Source of the DNA: M3007 sp041392625
GTDB lineage: Bacteria > Bacteroidota > Bacteroidia > Chitinophagales > Saprospiraceae
Length of the DNA: 64,000 bases
Direction: 5' to 3'
NCBI GenBank assembly: GCA_041392625.1
Contig: JAWKLR010000005.1
Span: 124,001 to 188,000, forward strand
In this document: piece after piece, positions 17,793 to 27,077 of the stretch
Numbering within the stretch: position 1 is the stretch's first letter
Layout of the letters: every line of letters begins with the position of its first letter
Made by a program: the position numbers and the translations under genes
Notes under the pieces: generated by a model
Database searches by the model: none
What the model was told of the DNA's origin: nothing
The model's input: only the letters and a program-made list of their open reading frames with translations

Positions 17793-18275
17793 ATGCTCAC
17801 CTTTGCCGTTCGGTTAATCCTTGAAGATAACGGCAAACTCCTTTTTTTACGCCAAACTAAAAAAAACGGGGGACGCTACTCCCTTGTAGGTGGCAATGTG
17901 GAAAATGATGAGTTTGCACGACAAGCCCTTTCTCGCGAAGCGATGGAAGAGGCTGGTGTAGATGTGGATCCTAAATCCATGCGTCTGGTGCACGTTTTGC
18001 ACCGACATAAACTCAAGAAAAACAAAGCACTCCTGGTCCTGTATTTTAAGGCTACAGCCTTTAAAGGAACTCCTGCATCCAGGGAACCAAAGAAATTTGC
18101 AGATGCAGTTTGGCTGGACAAAGAAAAGATGCCACTTGCTATATCCAAGCCTACCCGACATGTGCTGCAAATGATTCGCCAGAACATTATTTATTCGGAA
18201 TTTCCTACCCGGGATGCGGTTTTGGCCTTCTGGGAGCAGTTTGGGCACCAGTGGACGGACCCCAGTGACAGTTAG
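17793..18275 (+). CDS. NUDIX hydrolase
   Basis: Hydrolase of a nucleoside diphosphate linked to another group; 160 residues. The Nudix box is perfect: it runs from Gly34 to Val56 with the pattern G-x5-E-x7-REAMEEAGV, the metal-binding glutamates being in REAMEE. The N-terminal strand (FAVRLILEDNGKLLFLRQTKKNG) is typical. A Trp-Leu segment (DAVWLDKEKMPL) follows as in many MutT-like proteins. The substrate cannot be told. It lies 14 bp after the secreted helical protein. An in-phase ATG at 17793 is the natural start. Confidence 0.92.
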   Translation: MLTFAVRLILEDNGKLLFLRQTKKNGGRYSLVGGNVENDEFARQALSREAMEEAGVDVDPKSMRLVHVLHRHKLKKNKALLVLYFKATAFKGTPASREPKKFADAVWLDKEKMPLAISKPTRHVLQMIRQNIIYSEFPTRDAVLAFWEQFGHQWTDPSDS

Positions 18276-18736
18276 CCGACAAAATTTCTGTTTTTTTGTT
18301 AAATCCAGCGACATCTTTGTGTTTGTGCAGGATAGCGGTTATATTTGCTTATTACTAATTTGTTTTTAATCCATTTGCACTTGATAGCAGATGAACGTTT
18401 CATTTTTAATCATTTAATCCAACCGATTTTTCACCGAACTAAGCTGTCATCCCATGAACAGGTTACCATCCGCCTCTGCGGCACCTAGATGTGCACGGCC
18501 CACTATGGCCCCACCTTTTTTCCGAAATACAAGATTGGATATTTTTTTACGACGCAAGAAGAATGTGTCCGACTCTCTGTGCTTTTGCATGAACAGGGCG
18601 TTTTAAACGGTATTGTTTAAAACCCACGATGTCTGCAAAAACCTAAATGGATGAGTCGGCTTCTGCCGGACTGTGGCTAGCATTAGCCGCCCGGCCCCTC
18701 ATTTGGTTCAGATGTCTTATGCTTCATAGGCGAGAA
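18276..18736. other. Gene-free stretch, possible non-coding transcript
   Basis: About 460 bp without a supported gene. It contains a perfect 9-bp inverted repeat (GTTTTAAAC at 18600-18608, GTTTAAAAC at 18615-18623), several GC-rich short stems (for example around 18660-18705) and a strong terminator at its end. Neither convergent neighbour needs so long a trailer. A small RNA ending at the terminator is possible; I could not match it to tmRNA, RNase P RNA, SRP RNA or a riboswitch. Confidence 0.3.
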
Positions 18737-18772
18737 CCCCGGTTGTGAAACGTCACAGCCGGGCCTTTTTTT
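18737..18772 (+). terminator. Intrinsic terminator
   Basis: Stem CCCGG-TGTGA (18738-18748) pairs with TCACA-CCGGG (18753-18763), loop AACG, then CC and a run of seven T. It faces the plus strand, about 460 bp beyond the NUDIX stop. Confidence 0.8.
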
Positions 18773-18791
18773 GCCTGCCCCAGACTCGCGC

Positions 18792-20159
18792 TTATTCTTC
18801 TTCCCCTGTCTGTGGTGAACTACCTACCTTCCAAAACGGCAGGCTGCCAAATGGCTCGGGATCTAGTGTGTCGGAAACAGCCTGAATGCGAACATCCAAA
18901 TGATGAATGCCTTCCCCTAGATGCTCTACCGGCAGGTAGGTCAGGAACCCTTTGCGAGATCCTTTTTTTGAAAAAAACCATTGTGGAGTTTGGTACAGTG
19001 AATCATCTATGCGGACCAGCCAGAATGTCTTCACGGCCTGCATCACCATGCTGTCGAGGTATTCATTTGTTTTTTTGCGCACCGGGGCATCCTTCCTTTT
19101 GGGTTTATCTTTCAATTCAAGAAGCGTAGCATCCAGGGATTTCGTGTAACGGACAAATACCGGGAGGTAGGGGCCATCAATCATATCTTGTGAAATACTT
19201 ACGGCTGGAAGTTTCTCATCATCTGTGCGAAGGGCATCGTATGCATTGGGATCAAACCGGTAACTCAGGGTCCGGTTTGAATAGAACGCACGGGTTTCGA
19301 ACAGGTTTGCAGATCGGATTTCCGTGAGCTTTTGAATGGTTGCTATCAGGGTTGATACTATGGTAAAAAGGAGCGTGATCGCCATCCCCCTGTAATAAGT
19401 TTTTTTCTTGGAATTGGTCATGAACATCATGCTCAGGTATTGCACCGGCCGTGCAAAGAAGGGCATGAAGACATAGGCAAAAGAGAATTGGATTTGGGCA
19501 GCCATGCGTGCAATGCGTTCCCATTGTGGCCGGTACTTTACCAACAGTTGTATCAGGATAAGGATGATGGCAAAAACAAATAGCATCTTGTACAGAAAGG
19601 CCGCGGTGGCTGCCGCCTGGCTTGCTGAGAGTACAACTTTAAGTATGGCGGTGATGAGAAAAATAAAAAAGTAAATAAGCCCAATACCAGCCATGCCCAT
19701 TGCAAGCAAAAAGGCCAGCGCAAACACACTATTACAGCGTTTATCCAGTTGAATAATGTAGGACTCCATGGTTCCAAATCGCTCCTGAGCCATGCGTTTA
19801 TACACATCACTTACCCCCAGTAACTTATCGTATTGAATCCCATTTGGAAAGGCCGAGTGCAATCCGACGGCTCCTACCCACAGTGCCCGCAAAGACAGGT
19901 GCAGGATAAACGTACCGATCAAAACCAGGGCCATGGTTTTGAAAAAAGCATAAGCCAGGATGGGCATGGTCATGGACGTTTTGTCCACATCCGTTGCCAG
20001 ATTTTCAAGATAATACGACAAGCCGTTGTCAATAATGGCGGGCAGGAAAGAAACACCGAAGGTTGCAGCACCGGAGATGCTCATTTCCAGGCTCCAACTT
20101 TTGGATGCTAAGTTTTCAAGCCAACTCTTCGAGGGGTCTTTGCTTTCGTCTGTATCCAT
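18792..20159 (-). CDS. Polytopic membrane protein of unknown function
   Basis: A 455-residue protein with about five to six hydrophobic segments in its first 290 residues (near 30-45, 68-95, 144-172, 185-210, 222-240 and 262-280), then a soluble, charged C-terminal half rich in Lys/Asp (KDKPKRKDAPVRKKTNEY) ending with an Asp/Glu tail. No family was recognised. The ATG at 20159 is the only good start. It is divergent from the giant T9SS protein and isolated by a terminator from the upstream plus-strand genes. The 20160-20473 gap holds the promoter of the next gene and nothing else evident. Confidence 0.75.
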   Translation of the reverse strand: MDTDESKDPSKSWLENLASKSWSLEMSISGAATFGVSFLPAIIDNGLSYYLENLATDVDKTSMTMPILAYAFFKTMALVLIGTFILHLSLRALWVGAVGLHSAFPNGIQYDKLLGVSDVYKRMAQERFGTMESYIIQLDKRCNSVFALAFLLAMGMAGIGLIYFFIFLITAILKVVLSASQAAATAAFLYKMLFVFAIILILIQLLVKYRPQWERIARMAAQIQFSFAYVFMPFFARPVQYLSMMFMTNSKKKTYYRGMAITLLFTIVSTLIATIQKLTEIRSANLFETRAFYSNRTLSYRFDPNAYDALRTDDEKLPAVSISQDMIDGPYLPVFVRYTKSLDATLLELKDKPKRKDAPVRKKTNEYLDSMVMQAVKTFWLVRIDDSLYQTPQWFFSKKGSRKGFLTYLPVEHLGEGIHHLDVRIQAVSDTLDPEPFGSLPFWKVGSSPQTGEEE

Positions 20160-20373
20160 GTGTATTGGGTTGGGTAATTTAGAGTGTGCTCAGGATTTTG
20201 GTTGATACAACAAGCCAAACCCTCAAATATGCTCCAAGATAAGTACTTCTTCGGGCTTCTTTTGTTTTTCAGGGTGCCACAAACCCAAATTTAGGCAACA
20301 AAATAAATATTTGTATATGTCAAATACCCGTCTCTGTTAAGCGACAGATTTTGTCTTTTACCCAAAATTAATA

Positions 20374-20404
20374 TTGACTTATTGAAAAAAGTCGGATAGT
20401 TTTG
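20374..20404 (+). promoter_or_regulatory. Bacteroidota-type promoter of the type-B T9SS protein gene
   Basis: TTG at 20374-20376 and TAGTTTTG at 20397-20404 are separated by 20 bp, fitting the -33/-7 consensus. It lies about 70 bp before the ATG at 20474. Confidence 0.7.
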
Positions 20405-20473
20405 ACAACACTTTAGCTTTTAGTTGCATCTTTAATCTACATCTGAACATTCACTTGAAAAACCAAGACGCCC

Positions 20474-23400
20474 ATGAAACTACTTTACCGCCTGGGAATC
20501 CTCTTTTTTTTGGGCACACAGCCCCTCTTTGGACAAGACCTACTGATCAGCACCATCAACCCGGATGAACTTACCGTTTGTGGTACGGATACCGTCTGGG
20601 TCCATTTGCAAAATACGCAAGGTACCCCCGTAACAGGGATTGAAGTTACCGTCACCCTGCCTTCCGGACTGGCCTATGAGCCGGGAACTGTAAGCGGAGC
20701 AACCGAAGGGGATATCAGCACGCCCAATGCGCCTCAATTTGATCTTCCTGATATCAATTCGTCTGGTAGTGCCGATCTTTTTCTCCTGGTTACAGCCTCC
20801 TGTGGCCTGCAGGAAGCCATCAACAGCGGACAGCTATTCAACAATCAAATCCTGGCTGAATTTAACGGCGGGACAGAAGCCATCACCAGCCTTTCCTACA
20901 CCATTGAAACCGGTTTTTTGGTCGTTGTTTCCGTTACGCCATTGACAACTTCCGGTGTGAAGGGAGATGTGATCCAGCGGGAAATCAAATTCCGAAATAC
21001 CCGCCTTGGTCCGATCGACCGGATACGACTGGTGGATGAACACCTGCTGGGTATCGACATTGCTACTCCGGGTGCCAACCAGCAAAACAACGGACTGGTA
21101 TTGTTTGATGCTGAATTTGACGGCAGTTTTTTTACCAGCTTTGGCGACGGAGATGAACTGTTGGAGTACAACGAAGAAGGCACCATTATTGAAGAAATAA
21201 CCATAACGGATTGTGGTATACCCAGCTTTATCAATCCATCCTTGATCCGATTGAGTTGGGGCTGTGATGCGAACGTTTGTCAGTACGACAGCGCCATGGC
21301 AGAAGTTGAAATCCTGCCCAGCCCGGATAATCCCGATTTGGAATTCATCTTCAATTATACCCGCCCCTTGAGTATGTGCGGCTTGTATCCGATATACCAG
21401 GATATTGAAATTATCAATCACGGCAACCTGCCGGCAACCAATGTTACCATTGATTTGCATATCAGCGACCAGATCCGGTCCGGGTTTATTCCCGGGACAT
21501 TTGAGATTGATTACGGATCTGGTTGGGAGCCCCTGGCTCCGGCTTTATCCAACCAAACTACCCTCAGCGAATGCGATCAAATCGCACTGGAACGAAGCTT
21601 GCTGAACATACCGCTTGTTCCCGAAAATTCCAGTGTTTTTATCCGGTTTCAGACAAAGACCTGCGACGCAATTTGCCAGACTTCGGGCCCATTTTATTAT
21701 GGGTTTACCTTCTACCGATTGGCTTGTCCGACGACAGAAATAATCAGTGATTCCATTTTTAACAACATAGATTCCCTGGATGTCGGAGGCTTGTATTCAA
21801 AACCTCGATTTGCGATCAATGGGTGCTTTATGGAAGGCCAGGTAGAGGATTTGAGCCAGTTGTTTCTGAGTCCATTGCTGACTCAGGATACCGGGTTCCT
21901 CGAGTTCGTTCTGAAATTGCCGGTTGGGCTTTACTGGGATACAACATGCTCCAACGCTATAAATGGGATTGAGCCCTTGTCTGTGGAACAAACCGATATC
22001 GGAAATGGGAAACGCACCGTCCGGGTGCTTTTTGATCTTCCCCTTCCCACCGATTCGGTGTACATGCCATATTGTCTGCGATATAACTGCATGCCGGGTA
22101 TGGTGTGTGAATATATGAATGGAGGGGGATGGAATCCGGAACTCGGAGGTGTATACGATGTGTATCCGGTTGATTGTCCGGACTCCTGTGGACTTCGGGT
22201 GGAATATTCCGCGGCCCTTCTTCAAAATATTGACGACCCAACTGAATGTGGCCTGAGTACCTGCGGCGACTACCTGCTTTTTGTGGAAGATCACTGCAAT
22301 GGCGGCGGTGGCAATGGTGGCGGTGGTGATGGAAATCTATCTGCCCTGCTGATTTCATACGATACCTATCGAACCAATTTTGGTTTCAAAGATGACGATG
22401 ATGATCGGACCGTAGATGCTATGGTGCCTCCCGACCTGAACCTTATCAATCGGGATCGGTATTTATCAGGAGATACCATGCGTTTTGATATGAAGGGCTT
22501 GGTAATTGCTGGCCCGCTTTCCGCGGTTTCATTCAAAGTGTTTTTTGAGGCTATGCTCAGTGAAATATTCTTACAGGATGGTGATGAATATGCGATGGGC
22601 GGCGGCGGTCAACAATCCTTTGTAAATGCCGATTCTACCGAGTTTATTGTAGCGTATCTGACGGTAAAAAAACAGGATGGGAGTACGAATACCTGCCAGA
22701 TTAATTACTCAGGGAGAGAACACCGGTACTTGATCAATCTGCTGGAATATAATGTACAACCGGCATTTACCATAGACCGCCTGTTGTCGATGAATCATCA
22801 GTTTGACCTGAATTTGGCAGGTTGTTCACCGGATGGCCAGCCACTGAGTGTGGGTGACTCGGTTTTTTTTACCGCTGATTTCCGGTTCAAACAAAATTAC
22901 CGGCCATTATCCTTTGCGCATTATCCTCCCTTGATCAATTTCCGGAACAAAGTATGGAAACCAAGCGATCATTTTGCCTGGACAAAACCCGTATACCCTG
23001 GAGCATTTAGTCAATATTCAGGGTATTACGTGGAACAGGAATTTCCGCAGTACAGTATCCGACCCTGCCAGACGGCTTTTGAAATTGCACCGTACGCCTA
23101 TTCGATCCGAATTGCAAGGGAAAACATGTTCCCGTTCGAGGTGCGTCCGATTGCCCGGCAGATACAATTGGATTACACCATACCCGATGACGTTGAATTA
23201 TTGGAAGCAACTGCGACCCTGGAGTTACAGGAAACAGTGCCCTGGTATCTTGCGGAGCCATTATCCTGGCTTGAAAATGGGAATACCATGCAGGTTAATC
23301 TGGGGCCGCTGTACCAAAGCCCAATTGACGAAGGGTACCATTTTGAAACCAACTTTATTTTTGACAAATCCTGTTCTTTCTTTGGCCCGGATACAGCCAT

Positions 23401-26377
23401 TGTGGAAACTGCAGTTGTATATCCGGAAGGGTTCCCGGGCCCAACCATAATCGAACGGTTTGCCTTGGAAGAGCTTGGATTTTTTGATGCACTTCCAAAC
23501 CTGGAGTTGCAGTTTCCGGTCACAACCATTGATCAGGAAGCACCTACGGCGAACATAGATTTTATATTAAAAAATAAACGTCCGGCACCGGCACCAAATA
23601 CCTGGATGTACATTGAACCACTGAACGGAAACTTGACGGATATCGAAGTACTTCTTATGCCTCAACAGCAGGCTTACCCCGGTGTGGCAGGACTATTTCA
23701 GTTGGGTACCATACCGCTACTCGGAACCCTGCCGATGCGCATAAAGGCACGAAATACCAATTGCAATCAGTTGGATGTTCGGATCATTATCGGTTGGGAT
23801 TGCGAGCAGGTTTCAAGTCCGGAATCCTCCAGCTGTGGTCGCGACACCGTGTTGCTGCACCTCAATTTGCTGGATGCAGTTTTGGAATTGAATCCAATTA
23901 GCCAGCCGGATGATATCCCGCTCTGTGCGCCATCCGATTGGCTGGAGTTTGAGGTTTCAAATGCCAACCAGGGGAATGGACTTGCCTTGCGTCCTTCCAT
24001 CAAATTGCCGCAGGGCATCTCGGTGGTTCTGGGAAGCACGGAGGTTTCGTATCCTTCCGGAAATGGCTGGAGCCCTACAGCCGACCCGACCCAATTAACA
24101 GGAAATATTTTCCAATGGAAGCTGGAAGAAATTCTACCCGGCCTGGCCCTGGATGGTCTTCCCGGTTTTCAGGCGTTCCCTTTGAATGCATTTAAAATTC
24201 GCTTCAAGGTATTTGCTGAATGTGGCTTTGTTGCCAACTCTCAGCCCATTTACGGTGTGGAAGGAACACAACCCTGCGGGTTGATTACGAATATTTTGAG
24301 AAAACCCGAAGACCCACTGGGGCTCGTAGGGGTAAATGAAAGCTATGGGGTGGATATCAGTCTGAATCCGATCGGAAGTGATCCGGTGTATTGTGGTGAG
24401 TTGCTGGATATTGCGGTTCAGTTGGTTGTTCAGGGAACGCCTGCCGCTTCCGACAGTATTTACTTGCTGTTGCCGTCCGGGGTTTCCTATGAGGCCGGTT
24501 CGTACATGGCTGGTCAAAATGCACCCGCTGGTCCACCTGAAATATTAGGACAACAGCTGCAACTTCCTCTGCCGGTTACGCTGACTCCGGGCTCGGTTGT
24601 TCAGTTTACCATTCAGGTGCGTTATGATGAGACGGCAGGATGTATTGACCAGTTTTTGATCGCACAAACTAGACAACAAACTTCAGGGTTCTGTGAAACC
24701 ACCGGAATGTTCTGCGATGTGTACATCGCAACCGGTGAGGCTCTGTTGCAATTGCCGGCGCAAAACCCGGAACTGGATTTGATTTCAGTTAATCCGACTG
24801 GTCAAGCCGGAGGAAATATCACCCTGGAAGCGCTGGTGCAAAATGCAGGCATGGTGACAGCGCCACAGGCGGTGTTGCAATTGTATTTTGACCAAAACAA
24901 CAACGGCACCCTGGATGCAACGGATGTCTTGTTGGAAACCTTTGAGTACAATCAGGCTTTTGAGCCGGGAGAAACAGTGGTTTTGTCAGGCATGCTCACC
25001 ATTCCTGTTGAGCAACTTTGTCAGGTCTTGGCCGTATTGCCTGCCTTGGAAAACTGTGCATGTGCTCCATTGGTATTTCCAATTGAAAACTGGACGCTCG
25101 ATCAGGGCTTAACAGCCTCGTGCGACATTTCACCAATTACATTTGGTCTGACGGAAGTGCCGGGCAGCAACTACGTCTGGCAACCACCCGGAATGTTGAG
25201 TTGTGTTAATTGTGGTACCACAACCTTCACACCAGATGCATCGGTAATGCCGGGTGACGTATTCCTGTTTGAGTTGTTGGAAACAGCCGGGAACTGCACC
25301 ATTACCCATTTGTTCGAAGTTGGATTTGGAGTGGAATTGACCATCGAAACACCGGACCAAACCATCTGTTTGGGAGACACAGTCACACTTGCGGCTTCTG
25401 ATGGAGCCAGCTATGAGTGGTCTGGTCCGGGCATTACAAACCCGGGTTCCCAAACTCAGGTAGTTGCACCACAAACGACTACACAGTACACGGTACAGAT
25501 TACACTCAACGACGACTGTATGGCTTCTGATACCGTACTTGTGACAGTAAACAATCCCGTTATGGTAGAACTGGATACCATGTACACCTGCCAGGGCGTA
25601 CCAATCGATGTATTGGGAACTATGACCGATGAAGCAGGCTACTATTGTGAAACCTACCCGGGGTCCTTGGGTTGCGACAGCACGGTTTGTGTGCAGCTGA
25701 GCCTATATCCAAATTCGGGAGAGTCGGAGGCCGTATTGTGCATGGGCGATAGCCTGTTTATCCTGGATACATTGGTTACGGAGCCTGGACAGTATTGCGG
25801 AGTGCTCACTTCTTCCAATGGATGTGATAGTACACATTGCGTTACAGTGAACTTGCTGCCGGAAGTCATGATTGAAAACGGGGATTCTGTGTTGATTGCA
25901 ATCGGTGATTCTGTGCAGTTGTTTGCCCCTTCCGGGTTTGCAAGCTACCTCTGGGAGCCAGCGGCGGGACTGAGTTGTACCGACTGTCCATCCCCCTGGG
26001 CATCGCCCGACTCAACCACGGTATACACGGTCACCGTGGGAACAGAGGACGGTTGTTCGGCACAGGCAACTTTCCGGGTTGTAGCCTGGCCTCCCTGTGA
26101 TGGACGCAGGCTGAAAATACCCAATGCAATTACTCCGGATGGAGATGGTGTAAACGATTTATTCCGGGTAGTTCCGTTTGAAGGATTTGAAATGGTGGCC
26201 AGTCTGACCGTATACGATCGCTGGGGAGAAAAGGTATATGAAAACAGCGGTGCTGCAGAATGGGATGCCACAATAGATGGAAAACCCGCACCGTCGGACG
26301 TGTACGTATACATCGTAGAAATTTTATGTAGCGGCAATAAGGAAAAAATCGTCGGCGACGTCACCGTCATCCGGTAG
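20474..26377 (+). CDS. Giant secreted protein with type B T9SS (gliding-associated) C-terminal domain
   Basis: A 1967-residue surface or secreted protein. It begins with a signal peptide (MKLLYRLGILFFLGTQPLFGQ). Many DUF11/CARDB-like beta-sandwich segments follow (for example VTVTLPSGLAYEPGTVSGAT and, near residue 1440, NPTGQAGGNITLEALVQNAG). A Gly-rich linker with a GGGGNGGGGDG run lies near residue 615 followed by an acidic DDDDD patch. Ig/PKD-like segments with CDS...CVxL motifs come late (about residues 1690-1800). The last ~85 residues (IPNAITPDGDGVNDLF ... YDRWGEKVYEN ... GDVTVIR) are the gliding motility-associated C-terminal domain, the type B T9SS signal. Known type B proteins such as SprB are moved along the cell; a role in adhesion or gliding is inferred only. 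Monocistronic with its own promoter. The stop codon lies within an inverted repeat. Confidence 0.92.
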   Translation: MKLLYRLGILFFLGTQPLFGQDLLISTINPDELTVCGTDTVWVHLQNTQGTPVTGIEVTVTLPSGLAYEPGTVSGATEGDISTPNAPQFDLPDINSSGSADLFLLVTASCGLQEAINSGQLFNNQILAEFNGGTEAITSLSYTIETGFLVVVSVTPLTTSGVKGDVIQREIKFRNTRLGPIDRIRLVDEHLLGIDIATPGANQQNNGLVLFDAEFDGSFFTSFGDGDELLEYNEEGTIIEEITITDCGIPSFINPSLIRLSWGCDANVCQYDSAMAEVEILPSPDNPDLEFIFNYTRPLSMCGLYPIYQDIEIINHGNLPATNVTIDLHISDQIRSGFIPGTFEIDYGSGWEPLAPALSNQTTLSECDQIALERSLLNIPLVPENSSVFIRFQTKTCDAICQTSGPFYYGFTFYRLACPTTEIISDSIFNNIDSLDVGGLYSKPRFAINGCFMEGQVEDLSQLFLSPLLTQDTGFLEFVLKLPVGLYWDTTCSNAINGIEPLSVEQTDIGNGKRTVRVLFDLPLPTDSVYMPYCLRYNCMPGMVCEYMNGGGWNPELGGVYDVYPVDCPDSCGLRVEYSAALLQNIDDPTECGLSTCGDYLLFVEDHCNGGGGNGGGGDGNLSALLISYDTYRTNFGFKDDDDDRTVDAMVPPDLNLINRDRYLSGDTMRFDMKGLVIAGPLSAVSFKVFFEAMLSEIFLQDGDEYAMGGGGQQSFVNADSTEFIVAYLTVKKQDGSTNTCQINYSGREHRYLINLLEYNVQPAFTIDRLLSMNHQFDLNLAGCSPDGQPLSVGDSVFFTADFRFKQNYRPLSFAHYPPLINFRNKVWKPSDHFAWTKPVYPGAFSQYSGYYVEQEFPQYSIRPCQTAFEIAPYAYSIRIARENMFPFEVRPIARQIQLDYTIPDDVELLEATATLELQETVPWYLAEPLSWLENGNTMQVNLGPLYQSPIDEGYHFETNFIFDKSCSFFGPDTAIVETAVVYPEGFPGPTIIERFALEELGFFDALPNLELQFPVTTIDQEAPTANIDFILKNKRPAPAPNTWMYIEPLNGNLTDIEVLLMPQQQAYPGVAGLFQLGTIPLLGTLPMRIKARNTNCNQLDVRIIIGWDCEQVSSPESSSCGRDTVLLHLNLLDAVLELNPISQPDDIPLCAPSDWLEFEVSNANQGNGLALRPSIKLPQGISVVLGSTEVSYPSGNGWSPTADPTQLTGNIFQWKLEEILPGLALDGLPGFQAFPLNAFKIRFKVFAECGFVANSQPIYGVEGTQPCGLITNILRKPEDPLGLVGVNESYGVDISLNPIGSDPVYCGELLDIAVQLVVQGTPAASDSIYLLLPSGVSYEAGSYMAGQNAPAGPPEILGQQLQLPLPVTLTPGSVVQFTIQVRYDETAGCIDQFLIAQTRQQTSGFCETTGMFCDVYIATGEALLQLPAQNPELDLISVNPTGQAGGNITLEALVQNAGMVTAPQAVLQLYFDQNNNGTLDATDVLLETFEYNQAFEPGETVVLSGMLTIPVEQLCQVLAVLPALENCACAPLVFPIENWTLDQGLTASCDISPITFGLTEVPGSNYVWQPPGMLSCVNCGTTTFTPDASVMPGDVFLFELLETAGNCTITHLFEVGFGVELTIETPDQTICLGDTVTLAASDGASYEWSGPGITNPGSQTQVVAPQTTTQYTVQITLNDDCMASDTVLVTVNNPVMVELDTMYTCQGVPIDVLGTMTDEAGYYCETYPGSLGCDSTVCVQLSLYPNSGESEAVLCMGDSLFILDTLVTEPGQYCGVLTSSNGCDSTHCVTVNLLPEVMIENGDSVLIAIGDSVQLFAPSGFASYLWEPAAGLSCTDCPSPWASPDSTTVYTVTVGTEDGCSAQATFRVVAWPPCDGRRLKIPNAITPDGDGVNDLFRVVPFEGFEMVASLTVYDRWGEKVYENSGAAEWDATIDGKPAPSDVYVYIVEILCSGNKEKIVGDVTVIR

Positions 26378-26410
26378 AGACGCCCAACCTGACTGCCCCG
26401 TCTCTACCGG
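26371..26410. repeat. Family C inverted repeat over a stop codon
   Basis: CCGGTAGAGACG (26371-26382) and CGTCTCTACCGG (26399-26410) form a perfect 12-bp inverted repeat with a 16-nt loop. The left arm contains the last codon and the TAG of the giant T9SS gene. No T-run follows directly, so it is not a classic terminator. Confidence 0.7.
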
Positions 26411-26501
26411 TCGGTAAGCCAGAGTCATGATTTTTCTACTAAATTGTTAGAAAATATACGATGTGCACTCGTCGTGTGCGTCTCCACGAATGGTAAACCA
26501 C

Positions 26502-26540
26502 AAAAAAAAGACCGTCTCACTTCTGTATCTTGTGAGACGG
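26502..26540 (-). terminator. Intrinsic terminator of ogt
   Basis: On the minus strand CCGTCTCAC and GTGAGACGG pair with an 11-nt loop and are followed by TC and a run of eight T. It is 30 bp past the methyltransferase stop. Confidence 0.82.
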
Positions 26541-26571
26541 CCTCGTTCCTTTTTAGAAGGCTAAACCCAAG

Positions 26572-27066
26572 TCAAAACAAACTTCCCTGTTCGGCAAAGC
26601 GCACGGGATTTTCATGTCGGAGCAAAGCCATTTTGGTATCGAGTCCGTAGAAGTATCCGCGTAATTCTCCGGCTTTACCGATTACGCGGTGGCAGGGCAC
26701 GACAATGGCAAATGGGTTGTTTCGGTTGGCGAGCCCAACGGCCCGAACGGCTTTGGGTTGGTTAAGCGCCTCGGCAATATCGCTGTAAGCCAGGGTGGTA
26801 CCGTATGGAATGCGTTGGAGTTCGGCCCAGACTTGTTTGTAAAAATCGGATGCACCGCCCAGGTCCAGTTTGAGTTCAAAATATCGGCGTTCACCGGCAA
26901 AGTACTCCTCCAGTTGGCGAATGGCTTCGGCCACGGGGTGGCCTTTTGGCAGTTCATCCGATTCGCCGGTTTTTTCATCCTTCCAGCTTACGGCGCTCAG
27001 GCCAAGTTCGCTGCCGCGTACTTCCAGCCAGCCAAAGGGTGTTTGAATCCAGGCTTTCTTCAGCAT
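26572..27066 (-). CDS. ogt: Methylated-DNA--protein-cysteine S-methyltransferase
   Basis: Repairs O6-alkylguanine by transferring the alkyl group to its own cysteine. The 164-residue protein has the acceptor motif IVVPCHRV with Cys125, preceded by the helix-turn-helix stretch (YGTTLAYSDIAEALNQPKAVRAVGLANRNNP, with the Asn-Arg hinge) and followed by a Gly-Tyr loop (GYFYGLDTKMALL). Length and order are those of the Ogt/AGT family without an Ada part. It is the downstream gene of a minus-strand pair with the barrel-like protein, 11 bp away, though that order suggests the two may be transcribed separately, since the ogt gene is read first. Confidence 0.94.
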   Translation of the reverse strand: MLKKAWIQTPFGWLEVRGSELGLSAVSWKDEKTGESDELPKGHPVAEAIRQLEEYFAGERRYFELKLDLGGASDFYKQVWAELQRIPYGTTLAYSDIAEALNQPKAVRAVGLANRNNPFAIVVPCHRVIGKAGELRGYFYGLDTKMALLRHENPVRFAEQGSLF

Positions 27067-27077
27067 GTAGAGGCGGG

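Noticed and set aside
26502..26540. Terminator for the giant T9SS gene
   Set aside because: The T-run lies on the minus strand, so it ends ogt; the plus-strand side starts with an A-run and has no T-run.
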